Origin: DATBHM01 sp963772375
GTDB lineage: Bacteria > Actinomycetota > UBA4738 > JACQTL01
Length of the DNA stretch: 64,000 nucleotides
Direction: 5' to 3'
Assembly (NCBI GenBank): GCA_963772375.1
Contig: CAVYXG010000005.1
Span: forward strand, 1,524,112 to 1,588,111
Under the pieces are notes generated by a model. It worked only from the letters and a program-made list of their open reading frames with translations. It was not told the DNA's origin and ran no database searches. Positions 26,301 to 33,924 of the stretch are shown here, piece by piece. The translations under genes and the position numbers were made by a program. The stretch's first letter is position 1. Each line of letters begins with the position of its first letter.

Positions 26301-28571
26301 TGCCGATCCGGTTCCCCTCGACGGTGTTGATGTTGGTGCGGAGCCGGACACCGTCCAGGGTGTTCGCGGAGATCACGTTGCCGAGCGGGCCGGGGCCGCC
26401 GATGTGCTCGAGGTGCCCGTCGACGTGGACGCCCTCCCCGCCATTGCCGAGCGCCTGCGTGCCGGTGACGTCGGTCCCGATGAAGTTGCCCTGGACGCTG
26501 TCGATGGCGCCGGCGAGCAGGACGCCGTTGGCGCCGTTGCCCGAGATCACGTTCCCGACGCCCGGGCCGCCGACCGTGTTGACGGCGCTCACCACGCGGA
26601 CGCCGTTCCCCCCGTTGCCGCGGTCGAGGGCGCCGGTGGCGTCGGTGCCGAGGAAGTTCTGCCACACGACGCTGCTCGAGCCCTGGGCGACCTCGATCCC
26701 GTCGCCCGGGAACCGGTTGATCGCGAACCCGCGAATCCGGCTGGAGCCGGCCTGGACGACCAGGCCGTCGGAACCCGCGCCCGCGCCCTGCCCGTTGATC
26801 TCGACGAGCGGCGTCCCGGCGAACCCCGGCTGGGTGGTCGCGTCGAGGTCCGCGATCTCGGTGATCGGGGGGAGCGCGCTGGCGGGCGTCAGCGTGTGGA
26901 CCCCGGCGCCGGGAATGGCGAACGAGATCAGGTCCTCGCCGGGGGCGGCGTTCGCCTCCTGGATGGCCTCCCGCAGCGAGCAGTGGTTCGCGCCGTCGTT
27001 GCAGGCGCCGTCCGGCGTCGCGTCCCCGTTGTCGGCCGTCGTGTTCACGACGAACGTGTGCGCGAAGGGCACGGTGAAGCAGGCCGAGAACTCGGACGTG
27101 CCGGCCAGGGAGACCGGGCGGGCCGTCGCCGTCACCGCATCCCCACCGTGCAGGGGCCCGTTCGTCACGTCGAACGTCGCATGGCCCGAGCCGTTGGTGG
27201 TGACGGACGCGCCCCCGAAGAAGGCCGCGCCCTCGCCGTTCCCCGACGGGTCGCATTCGGGCGAGGTGAACAGCTGGATCGCGAACTGTTGGCTCGGCTT
27301 CGTGTCGAGCGTTCCCTGGATCTCCCCGGCGCTCGCGGACGGCGTCGCCCCGGTGATCACGGGGAAGTTCTGCAGGCCGTTCGCCCCGCCGTCGCCGTCG
27401 CCGGCGTCGTTCGGCGTGACCCCGTTGGGGCCGAGGTCGATGCCGAGCCCCTCGTTGTCGTGAATGGCCGTCTGGTCGACGTTGTTCGAGGAGCCCGAGG
27501 CGATCCCGACCCCGTCGGCCAGGTTGAAACGCAATCGCGTCGTCGAACACGTCGACGCCCTTCGTGCCTCCGACGATGGCGATGCCGTCCCGGGCATTCG
27601 GGAGCGGCTCCACTCCGGAGGCATCCGTCCCGATCTGGTTGTGGACGATCAGGGCACCGTCGGCGCGGAGGCCCGAGCCCGACTGGACGCGGATGCCGTC
27701 GCGGGTGTTGCCGGAGATGAGGTTGCCCGCGCCGCCGGCGCCGACGAGCGTGTTGGGCGCCTGGATGAACAGACCGTCGACGTTCCCGATGGCCGTGGTG
27801 CCGACCGTGTCGGTGCCGATGCGGTTCTCGCCGATGGTGTTCCCGGTCCCGTTCCCGACCACCCGGACGCCGGCACCGTTGTTGCCGGAGATCACGTTGC
27901 CGAGCTCGAACCGGGCGCCGTTGTGGGTTCCGTCATCGCCGATCACGTTGTTGGACGAGTCGGCGATCGAGATGCCGTCTTCGTTGCCGAGGCCGACCTC
28001 ACCGCGGGGGTCGGTGCCGATCGAGCTCGAACGGACGACGTTGCCGTCGCCGTCCTCGAGGAGGATGCCGTCGCCGTTGAAACGGTTCACCGTGATCGCC
28101 TTGACGTTGCTCTTCCCGGCCGTGATGGTCAGGCCGATGGCGGCGCCGGCGTCCTCACCGTCGATCTCGACGATCGGGATGCCGCGGTAGCCGGGTTGCG
28201 TGCTGCCGTCGATGAGCAGCGGCGCCGTGATCGCCGGCAGCTCGCTCGTGGGCTTGATGGTCGTGTCGCCCCCCGTGATGTCGAACGCGATCGTGTCCTT
28301 GGCCGGGGTGGCGTTGGCCTCCTGGATGGCCTCGCGCAGCGAGCAGGACGAGAGCTGGAAGCACTGGCCGTCGGGCGTGGGGTCGCCGAAGTCCTGGGTC
28401 GTGTCGACGGTGAACGTGACCCGGGTGGGCGCCGTCTTCGCCCGTGCCTCGGGCTCGACCCGTGCGGGCCGCGCGGGCTCCGGGGGCCGAGTGCGCCGCG
28501 ACGGGCGCGAGAGCCGCGACCACGATCACGGCAAGGAGCAGCGGGACGGCTTGCCGGCGTCGCGAACCCAT
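23347..28571 (-). pseudogene. giant secreted beta-helix plus FG-GAP propeller protein, broken by two single-base frameshifts
   Basis: Reading from ATG 28571 (GAGGAGG upstream), the frame gives a Sec signal, then breaks at a run of five G (28482-28486). Dropping one base restores a mature part beginning APEPARPARVEPEARAK. A second break near 27532 is again repaired by removing one base (DDAIRFNLADG). The corrected product would be ~1740 residues: a CSLREAIQEAN module with right-handed beta-helix repeats (GNVISGN, NxIGTD) and a CDPSGNGEGA domain, the same three-part module again, longer, then seven FG-GAP repeats (DLAIGVPGE) making one full integrin-like propeller. Function unknown, probably cell surface. 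Two extra bases, one in a homopolymer, may be assembly errors rather than decay. Confidence 0.7.
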
Positions 28572-28720
28572 TTCGGACCTCCTCGTCGAACCCAGGACTG
28601 GCGCGGACGCTATCCCAGGCGCGGACGCGCCGGCATCATGGATTTCCGTGAAGAAAGAAGAGTGACAGAATCGAAATTGCCCCTTGACCGCACGTCGCGG
28701 CAGGGTGGAGAATATTGTCT

Positions 28721-28763
28721 GAACACCGCTGGAGCCTTCGGGTCCCGGCGGTGTTCGCTTTTT
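28721..28763 (+). terminator. strong intrinsic terminator hairpin (CUUCGG loop, U5 tail)
   Basis: GAACACCGC (28721-28729) pairs with GCGGTGTTC (28748-28756); inside, a further seven positions pair with one mismatch, capped by a UUCG tetraloop, and GCTTTTT follows. This is a textbook rho-independent terminator on the plus strand. No annotated plus-strand gene ends before it, since the giant gene to the left is on the minus strand, so it must end a short unannotated RNA or act as an attenuator. Confidence 0.65.
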
Positions 28764-28873
28764 GGGCCATTTCGGGACGCATCGCCCGCGCGGCGAGCAG
28801 GCTCGCCGGGACCGGTCGTCCGCCTCAGCAGTGCCCGAGCCCGCCACCTGGATTCCGATCCCTGCCCGTCCGG

Positions 28874-28879
28874 TAGGCT
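28874..28879 (+). promoter_or_regulatory. -10 box for the epimerase gene (leaderless start)
   Basis: TAGGCT fits TANNNT and ends 8 bases before the ATG at 28888, so transcription would begin at or beside the start codon. No ribosome binding site precedes the ATG, which agrees with leaderless translation. Confidence 0.45.
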
Positions 28880-28887
28880 GCACGCAC

Positions 28888-29937
28888 ATGGGTCAGCGAG
28901 TCCTCATCACCGGCGTCTCGCGGTACCTGGGGGGGAAGCTCGCCCAGGATCTGGAGAAGGACCCGGACGTCGACTACATCGTGGGGGTGGACCTCGACGA
29001 GCCCGAGGTCGACCTCGACCGCACGGAGTTCGTGCGTGCGGACATCCGCAACCCGCTCATCGTGAAGGTCCTGCAGACGACCGAGGTCGACACGGTGGTC
29101 CACCTCTCGATCGTGACCACGCCCACCCGCGTCGGCGGCCGGACGAACATGAAGGAGTTCAACGTCATCGGCGCGATGCAGCTGTTCGCGGCGTGCCAGA
29201 AGGCCGAATCCGTCAAGCGGCTCATCATGAAGTCGACGACGGCGGTGTACGGCAGCGACCCGCGCGACCCGGCCGTGTTCACCGAGTCGGACCAGTCGCG
29301 GAGCGTTCCGCGAACCGGCCTGATGAAGGACGCCGCCGAGCTCGAGCGCTACGCGCGCGACTTCGGTCGCCGGCGTCCGGACGTCGACGTCACGATCCTC
29401 CGATTCGCGAACTTCATCGGCCCGGACATCGAGACCACGCTCACGCGGTACTTCTCCCTTCCGGTGATCCCGACGGCGATGGGCTACGACCCGCGCATCC
29501 AGCTGATCCACGAGGACGACGCGCTCGAGGTCCTGCGCCGGGCGGTGCGGGAGGCGCACCCGGGCATCTTCAACGTGGCGGCGGACGGGGTCGTGTACCT
29601 CTCCCAGGCGGTCCGGATCCTGGGCCGGCCGTCGCTCCCGATCATCCTGCCGCTCGTGACGCCGGTCGCGAACCTGCTGAAGCGGACCGGCCGGGTCGAC
29701 TTCGCGACCGACCAGCTGCAGTTCCTGCTGTACGGGCGGGTGGTCGAGACCACCCGGCTGAAGAACGACTTCGGGTACACGCCGGCGCATTCGACGAAGG
29801 AGGCGCTGCGGGACTTCGTGACGGGGCGGCGCCTTCGGCAGGTCGTGAGCCCGGAGCAGGCGGAGCAGTGGGAACGCGACGTGTACGCGTTCCTGCGGCG
29901 CAAGGGCCAGGAGCGGTTCGAGGAGGCGAAGGCGTGA
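28888..29937 (+). CDS. NAD-dependent epimerase/dehydratase, Rv0501 (GalE2)-like
   Basis: 349 residues, extended SDR. It closely resembles the mycobacterial Rv0501 protein as I recall it: FVRADIRNP, the EVDTVVH strand, GAMQLFAACQKA, LKSTT/MKSTTAVYGS, DVTILRFANFIGP, the LIHEDDAL strand and a LSQAVR motif. The glycine motif is altered to GVSRYLGG. The usual YxxxK is not clear (TGLMKDAAELERY instead), so sugar epimerase activity is doubtful; function in mycobacteria is also unsettled. It is followed after 13 bp by an acyltransferase, reproducing the Rv0501-Rv0502 pair, so both may act on cell-envelope lipids or glycolipids. Confidence 0.82.
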   Translation: MGQRVLITGVSRYLGGKLAQDLEKDPDVDYIVGVDLDEPEVDLDRTEFVRADIRNPLIVKVLQTTEVDTVVHLSIVTTPTRVGGRTNMKEFNVIGAMQLFAACQKAESVKRLIMKSTTAVYGSDPRDPAVFTESDQSRSVPRTGLMKDAAELERYARDFGRRRPDVDVTILRFANFIGPDIETTLTRYFSLPVIPTAMGYDPRIQLIHEDDALEVLRRAVREAHPGIFNVAADGVVYLSQAVRILGRPSLPIILPLVTPVANLLKRTGRVDFATDQLQFLLYGRVVETTRLKNDFGYTPAHSTKEALRDFVTGRRLRQVVSPEQAEQWERDVYAFLRRKGQERFEEAKA

Positions 29938-29950
29938 AGGGGGGCTCCCG

Positions 29951-30943
29951 ATGGCGCAGGTGATCTCGCTCGAGGACGCACGGCAGCGTTCGGCCCCCAC
30001 CCAGTGCCAGGCCATGACGGCGACCGGCCGGCGGTGCCGGCGACGCGCGGTCGGGGGAACGGGATTCTGCAGCGTGCACCTCCCGGCCGAGCCCGAGCGG
30101 ATCGGTCCGTTCTCGGCGGATGCCGTCGAGGACGTGCTCGACTTCATCCGACGCCGGGTGACGGGGGACTACGAGGTCGACGAGTTCGGGTTCGACCGCG
30201 AGCTCACCGAACGGCTGGCGCCGCTGTTCCGCCCGATCGGGGACTACTACTGGCGGATCGACTGGCGCGGCCTCGAGAACATCCCCGCCCACGGCGCCGC
30301 GCTGCTGGTGGCGAACCACGCGGGCAGCATCCCTGTCGACGCACTGGTCGTGAAGTTCGGGATCCTGAACGAGCACCCGGCCCGGCGGCACGTCCGGCTG
30401 CTGGCCGCCGACCTGGCGTTCCGGACGCCGTTCTCCGGGCCGATCGCCCGGAAGATGGGCAACACGCTCGCGACCCCCGACGACGCGCTCCGGCTGCTCC
30501 GCAAGGGCGAGCTGGTCGGGGTGTTCCCGGAGGGGTACAAGGGCGTCGGGAAGGGCTGGAAGGAGCGGTACCGGCTGCAACGCTTCGGGCGGGGCGGGTT
30601 CATCGAGCTGGCCCTCCGCGCTCGTGTGCCGATCATCCCGGTGGCGATCGTGGGCTCGGAGGAGATCTACCCGATGATCGGGAACGCGCGGCTGCTGGCG
30701 CGGCTGGGTGGGTTCCCGTACTTTCCGATCACGCCGTTCTTCCCGTGGCTGGGGCCGCTCGGGGCGATCCCGCTGCCGTCGAAGTGGATCGTGGAGTTCG
30801 GCGAGCCGATCCCGACCGACCACGTCGACGATGACGCGTGGCAGGACGCGATGCTGGTGTTCAACGAGACCGACCGCATCCGCGACCAGATCCAGCAGAT
30901 GCTGTACCGGAACCTGATGTCCCGCCGCTCCGCGTTCTTCTGA
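29951..30943 (+). CDS. lysophospholipid-type acyltransferase (Rv0502-like) with N-terminal zinc motif
   Basis: 330 residues. PlsC-type acyltransferase: VANHAGSIPVDAL (catalytic His and Asp), FPEGYKGVGKGWKERYRLQRFGRGGF, and GSEEIYPMIGNARLLARLGGFPYFPITP, which agrees closely with mycobacterial Rv0502. FIRRRVTGDYEVDEFGFD at ~60-77 is another shared block. New compared with that homologue is the N-terminus: C19, C29, C40 and H43 in a short basic stretch, a likely CCCH zinc site. The enzyme would transfer acyl chains to a glycerol-phosphate or glycolipid acceptor at the inner face of the membrane. It follows the epimerase directly and ends 11 bp before a small membrane zinc-ribbon gene. Confidence 0.85.
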   Translation: MAQVISLEDARQRSAPTQCQAMTATGRRCRRRAVGGTGFCSVHLPAEPERIGPFSADAVEDVLDFIRRRVTGDYEVDEFGFDRELTERLAPLFRPIGDYYWRIDWRGLENIPAHGAALLVANHAGSIPVDALVVKFGILNEHPARRHVRLLAADLAFRTPFSGPIARKMGNTLATPDDALRLLRKGELVGVFPEGYKGVGKGWKERYRLQRFGRGGFIELALRARVPIIPVAIVGSEEIYPMIGNARLLARLGGFPYFPITPFFPWLGPLGAIPLPSKWIVEFGEPIPTDHVDDDAWQDAMLVFNETDRIRDQIQQMLYRNLMSRRSAFF

Positions 30944-30954
30944 TCGGGCTCGGG

Positions 30955-31215
30955 ATGATCGGATTGCTGGAATCGCTCGGGCTGTTCGAGATCGTGGTCA
31001 TCCTCGTGGTCCTTGCCGTGGTCGTCGGCGCCTTCGTGCTCGGGGGTCGGTCGGCCCGGCGGACGCAGTCGCCGCCGGGTCGGGCGCTGCCGCCCTCGAC
31101 CGTCGCTTCGGCGGCGCAGAAGGGTCCGCAGTGCCGGTGGTGCGGCTCGCCGCTCCGTTCCCTCGCCGATGGTCGGCCGGCCCCGGTGTGCGCCACCTGC
31201 GGCCGGGATCAATAG
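30955..31215 (+). CDS. small membrane protein with C-terminal zinc ribbon
   Basis: 86 residues, family not recognised. Residues ~8-30 form one strongly hydrophobic helix (LGLFEIVVILVVLAVVVGAF), followed by a basic Arg/Pro-rich linker and a C-terminal C-x2-C ... C-x2-C pair (CRWCG and CATCG) that would bind one zinc. The ATG at 30955 is preceded by a G-rich stretch. Position 11 bp after the acyltransferase suggests co-transcription. Longer frames starting inside the acyltransferase gene have out-of-frame N-termini and were dropped. Confidence 0.65.
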   Translation: MIGLLESLGLFEIVVILVVLAVVVGAFVLGGRSARRTQSPPGRALPPSTVASAAQKGPQCRWCGSPLRSLADGRPAPVCATCGRDQ

Positions 31216-31255
31216 CAGGCGCCACGACCCGCCCAGTGTTCGTCTCCGGTCGCCC

Positions 31256-31807
31256 TCAGCGCGGGCCCGGCTGACGATCGGATCGCAGCAGTGCGAACTG
31301 CAGCTGGTCGCGCGGCTCCCGCCCGGGCATCACCTCACGCTGCCGCAGCGTCGCTTCGAGCGCGAATCCGAGGCGCTCGGGAACGGCCCGGCTCCGCGCG
31401 TTGTCGACGGCACACAGGATCAGGACTCGATTGAGGCCCAGCTCGTCGAACGCGAACCGGACGAGCGCCTCGGTCGCTCGCGTGATGATCCCGCGGCCCT
31501 CGGCAGCCTCGGCCAGCCAGTAGCCGATCTCGGCCTCGTTCGCCATGGCCTCGACCCGAAGGCCGATCGCGCCGACGAGCTCGCCGCCCTCGAGGATGCC
31601 GAAGCCATACTCGCGACCGTCCGCGAAGTTCCGCTGGACCTCGCGAAGGTACGCCCGCGTGTCGTCTGCCGACCTCGTCGACTCGAGCCACGGCATCCAT
31701 CGGCCGAGGTGGTCCCGGTTGGCGTCGGTGAGGCGGAACAGTTCCTCGGCATGGCGCACCTCGTGCAGCCGGAGGAACACCTCGTCGTCGACCCGGATCC
31801 CGATCAC
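31256..31807 (-). CDS. GNAT acetyltransferase, RimJ/RimL type
   Basis: 183 residues. RimL/YdaF-like acetyltransferase: LRLHEVRHAEELFRLTDANRDHLGRWMPWL at the N-terminus, then YGFGILEGGELVGAIGLR, AEIGYWLAEAAEGRGIITRATEALVRFAFDELGLNRV carrying the acetyl-CoA loop (A-E-G-R-G-I), and the usual SRAVPERLGF motif. Members acetylate the N-terminal residue of ribosomal proteins or small amines. The substrate is unknown. It converges with the small zinc-ribbon gene (40 bp apart) and is divergent from the VOC gene. Confidence 0.82.
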   Translation of the reverse strand: MIGIRVDDEVFLRLHEVRHAEELFRLTDANRDHLGRWMPWLESTRSADDTRAYLREVQRNFADGREYGFGILEGGELVGAIGLRVEAMANEAEIGYWLAEAAEGRGIITRATEALVRFAFDELGLNRVLILCAVDNARSRAVPERLGFALEATLRQREVMPGREPRDQLQFALLRSDRQPGPR

Positions 31808-31893
31808 GGCGTCAGTCTATGGGCGGGCGGCCGCTCTGATCCTCCACCCGCTCCTCCGAGTGCCGGTACGGTGCTGACTGATCGGAGGTGCTC

Positions 31894-32256
31894 ATGTCGA
31901 ACGACATCGGATGGCCGAACTGGATCGGCATCGTCTGCGACGACCTGGCGGCGCAGCGTTCGTTCTATCGGGACGTGCTCGGGATGCGGGAGGCCGCCGA
32001 GGGGGACGGCTGGGCGCAGTTCGAGTTCCGTGAAAGAGTTCTCGAGCTCATCCAGCGCGACGACAGCCCGCAGTACCAGCGGGCGCGGTATCAGGTCGGG
32101 TTCGCAGTCGGCGACATGGAGACGGCCTGTCGGCGGCTGGTCGAGGCGGGAGCGGAGCAGATCTCCGACGTCGAGGGGGGAGCCGACTCGTCCGGCCGGT
32201 GGTGCTACTTCCGCGACCCCGAGGGCAACGTCTTCGAGCTCAAACAGTCGAGCTGA
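31894..32256 (+). CDS. VOC superfamily (glyoxalase/bleomycin-resistance fold) protein
   Basis: 120 residues, typical length for a one-module VOC protein. WIGIVCDDLAAQRSFYRDVLGM is the family N-terminus; WCYFRDPEGNVFELKQ is the family C-terminus with the metal-binding Glu. The other possible metal ligands (His/Gln at the first strand) are not conserved (Asn/Gly), so it may be a binding or non-glyoxalase protein. GGAGGTGCTC precedes the ATG at 31894; an in-frame ATG-like start 6 bases upstream would break that spacing. Confidence 0.78.
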   Translation: MSNDIGWPNWIGIVCDDLAAQRSFYRDVLGMREAAEGDGWAQFEFRERVLELIQRDDSPQYQRARYQVGFAVGDMETACRRLVEAGAEQISDVEGGADSSGRWCYFRDPEGNVFELKQSS

Positions 32257-32292
32257 CACCGCTCGACCGCAAGCGTGCTTCCACCGGATCTC

Positions 32293-32463
32293 CTACGGCC
32301 TCGAGGAAGGGGTGTCGCAGGCGCCCGGGGTCGGTTGGGCCCCGGCCTTCGTCGGGCCGCAGAAGCGCGGGACGTTCTTGTTCCCCAGCGAGAACTGGTA
32401 GACGGCCGCCCCGATGAGCAGCAGGAACAGCACGATCACCGCGATGAGGGTCCCCTTGCGCAC
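32293..32463 (-). CDS. small single-pass membrane protein (56 aa)
   Basis: Found by translating the minus strand; too short for routine calling. GTG at 32463, TAG at 32293. One membrane helix (LIAVIVLFLLLIGAAVYQF, residues 6-24) with basic residues at the N-terminus, then a short tail with two Cys (FCGP and ACDT) that might form a disulfide outside. It lies 21 bp after the stop of the DUF4190-type gene on the same strand, so both may be co-transcribed. The hydrophobic run and tail look coding, but there is no family match. Confidence 0.55.
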   Translation of the reverse strand: MRKGTLIAVIVLFLLLIGAAVYQFSLGNKNVPRFCGPTKAGAQPTPGACDTPSSRP

Positions 32464-32484
32464 GAGCCCGAGGCTAACAGCCGG

Positions 32485-32901
32485 TCATTGCCCGAACCGG
32501 AGGTCGTGCCAGTGGGGGATCAACACCGTGAAGAACACGGCCAGCCAGACCAGGCCCATGGCCAGGCCGACCCACCCCAGCACGACGCCGGCCACCGCCA
32601 GGCCCCGGCCGGTCTGCGTCCCCTGCGACTCGTCGATCTCGCGCATGGCCCGGTAGCCGAACACCAGCGCGAGGATCGACCCGACGAGCATGTTCACGAT
32701 CCCGAGCACGAGGGATGCGACCGCGAGCGGGTTCGTCCTCGGCGGCGTGAGCGGGTACCCGTACGGCGACGGGCCAGGCAGCGTGTTCGTCCGGAGGTCG
32801 TAGTGGCAGTACCGGCAGATCACGGCCTCCCGGCGGATGGGCTCGCCGCACGCCGGGCAGGTCCGGTACGCCGATTCGCTCGGGAACGGGCCCTCGCTCA
32901 T
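32485..32901 (-). CDS. DUF4190-type membrane protein with N-terminal zinc ribbon
   Basis: 138 residues. Residues 12-30 hold C-x2-C ... C-x2-C (CPACG and CRYCH), a zinc ribbon. After a Pro-rich linker come NPLAVASLVLGI and two membrane helices, the layout of DUF4190 proteins, which occur widely in Actinobacteria with unknown role. Start chosen at MSEGPF (32901) because the residues before it have no coding character. The neighbour upstream on this strand is a sugar-phosphate-isomerase-like gene, and the small membrane gene follows downstream. Confidence 0.72.
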   Translation of the reverse strand: MSEGPFPSESAYRTCPACGEPIRREAVICRYCHYDLRTNTLPGPSPYGYPLTPPRTNPLAVASLVLGIVNMLVGSILALVFGYRAMREIDESQGTQTGRGLAVAGVVLGWVGLAMGLVWLAVFFTVLIPHWHDLRFGQ

Positions 32902-32947
32902 GACGCCACGGATGCTGGCCCGGCCCCTGCCGGTCGTCAACAGCGGC

Positions 32948-33760
32948 TCAGCGGTCGGCGGGCTGCAGCCCCAGCGCGGCCTCGCTGAACTCGCGGTTGC
33001 GGACGAGCACCTCGGTGACCGCGTCCTCGTCCTTGATCCACGGACGGAGGTCGAGCTCCAGGGCGATCGAGCCGGCGAAGCCGTCCCCGGCCACCGTGTC
33101 GAGGAACCTCCCCACGTCGAGCACGCCGTTCTCCGCGTACACCGGCAGATGGGAGTCCCATCCCTTGCCGGCGTTGTTCGACAGGTGGACGTGCACGAGC
33201 TTGTCCCGGTACCGGCGATACACGTCGACGATGTCGATGCCGGCCACGGCCGCGTGCGAGGTGTCGAGCACCATGTACGGGTTCCGGTCGAGCTCCTCGA
33301 AGTCCTGGGCCGAGTGGAACGACATCCCCCGTTCGCCGGGCAGCTTCACCGGGAACATGTTCTCCACCGCGATGGTGACGCCGGTCCGGGCAGAGAACTC
33401 CGCCAGCTGCTCGGTGATCCACCGCCGGTACCTCACCTGCCACCGGTACGGCGGGTGGACCACGACGAGCCCGGCGCCGACCTCCTCGGCGAGCTGCGCC
33501 GAGCGGTAGATCTTGCCGAGCGGGTCGGTGCCCCACACGCGCCGCGTGATCAGCAGGAACGGCGCGTGGATCGCCTCGATGGCCAGCTCGTTCGCCTCGG
33601 CCGCCTCGAGCATCAACCGGGCGTCCTGGGTCGCGGGGTCGTTCGTGACCATCACCTCGACCGACCGGTAGCCGGCCGCGCTCACGATCCGCATGGCCTC
33701 CCGGAGCGGCAGACGGTAGAACGGCGCCGTCGACAGCTGGAGCCTGGGCACACCGTTCAC
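32948..33760 (-). CDS. sugar phosphate isomerase/epimerase-like TIM-barrel protein (AP endonuclease 2 family)
   Basis: 270 residues, xylose-isomerase-like TIM barrel. Visible: YRSVEVMVT near residue 31 with the first metal-type Glu, AIHAPF, VVVHPPYRW, ITIAVENMF (the conserved Glu), MVLDTSHAA (Asp and His), VHLSNNAG, and ALELDLRPW at the C-terminus with another acidic ligand. All the metal-site positions are filled, so it is probably an active isomerase, epimerase or endonuclease; the substrate is unknown. The GTG start at 33760 is preceded on the minus strand by the divergent promoter region of the ATC-start gene. Confidence 0.78.
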   Translation of the reverse strand: MNGVPRLQLSTAPFYRLPLREAMRIVSAAGYRSVEVMVTNDPATQDARLMLEAAEANELAIEAIHAPFLLITRRVWGTDPLGKIYRSAQLAEEVGAGLVVVHPPYRWQVRYRRWITEQLAEFSARTGVTIAVENMFPVKLPGERGMSFHSAQDFEELDRNPYMVLDTSHAAVAGIDIVDVYRRYRDKLVHVHLSNNAGKGWDSHLPVYAENGVLDVGRFLDTVAGDGFAGSIALELDLRPWIKDEDAVTEVLVRNREFSEAALGLQPADR

Positions 33761-33924
33761 GAGGAGGGTCCTTGGAGTCCGGACGTGGGGCGCATGTGCC
33801 CAATTCTATCGGCGGCCCTCCGCGGGCCCGAGGGACGGGGACGTGAAGATTCGGTGACCACGAGGCGGTCTCGGCTATCCTCACCGGCGAGTCGGGTGGG
33901 GCTCGAGCACGGGAGGATCACGCC

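Larger units (their letters stand above)
28572..28887. other. 316-bp divergent intergenic region with promoter and terminator elements
   Basis: Separates the giant minus-strand gene from the plus-strand epimerase gene. It has a comparatively AT-rich island (28637-28720), a TTGACC at 28684 with GAGAAT 18 bp later as a possible plus-strand promoter, the strong hairpin at 28721-28763, and a TAGGCT -10 box at 28874. No coding sequence is evident; a short plus-strand RNA ending in the hairpin is possible. Confidence 0.5.

Noticed and set aside
25084..27720. 878-codon plus-strand frame opposite the beta-helix gene
   Set aside because: Repetitive Val/Asp/Ala/Arg text mirrors the repeats of the minus-strand protein; no domain, signal or ribosome binding site.
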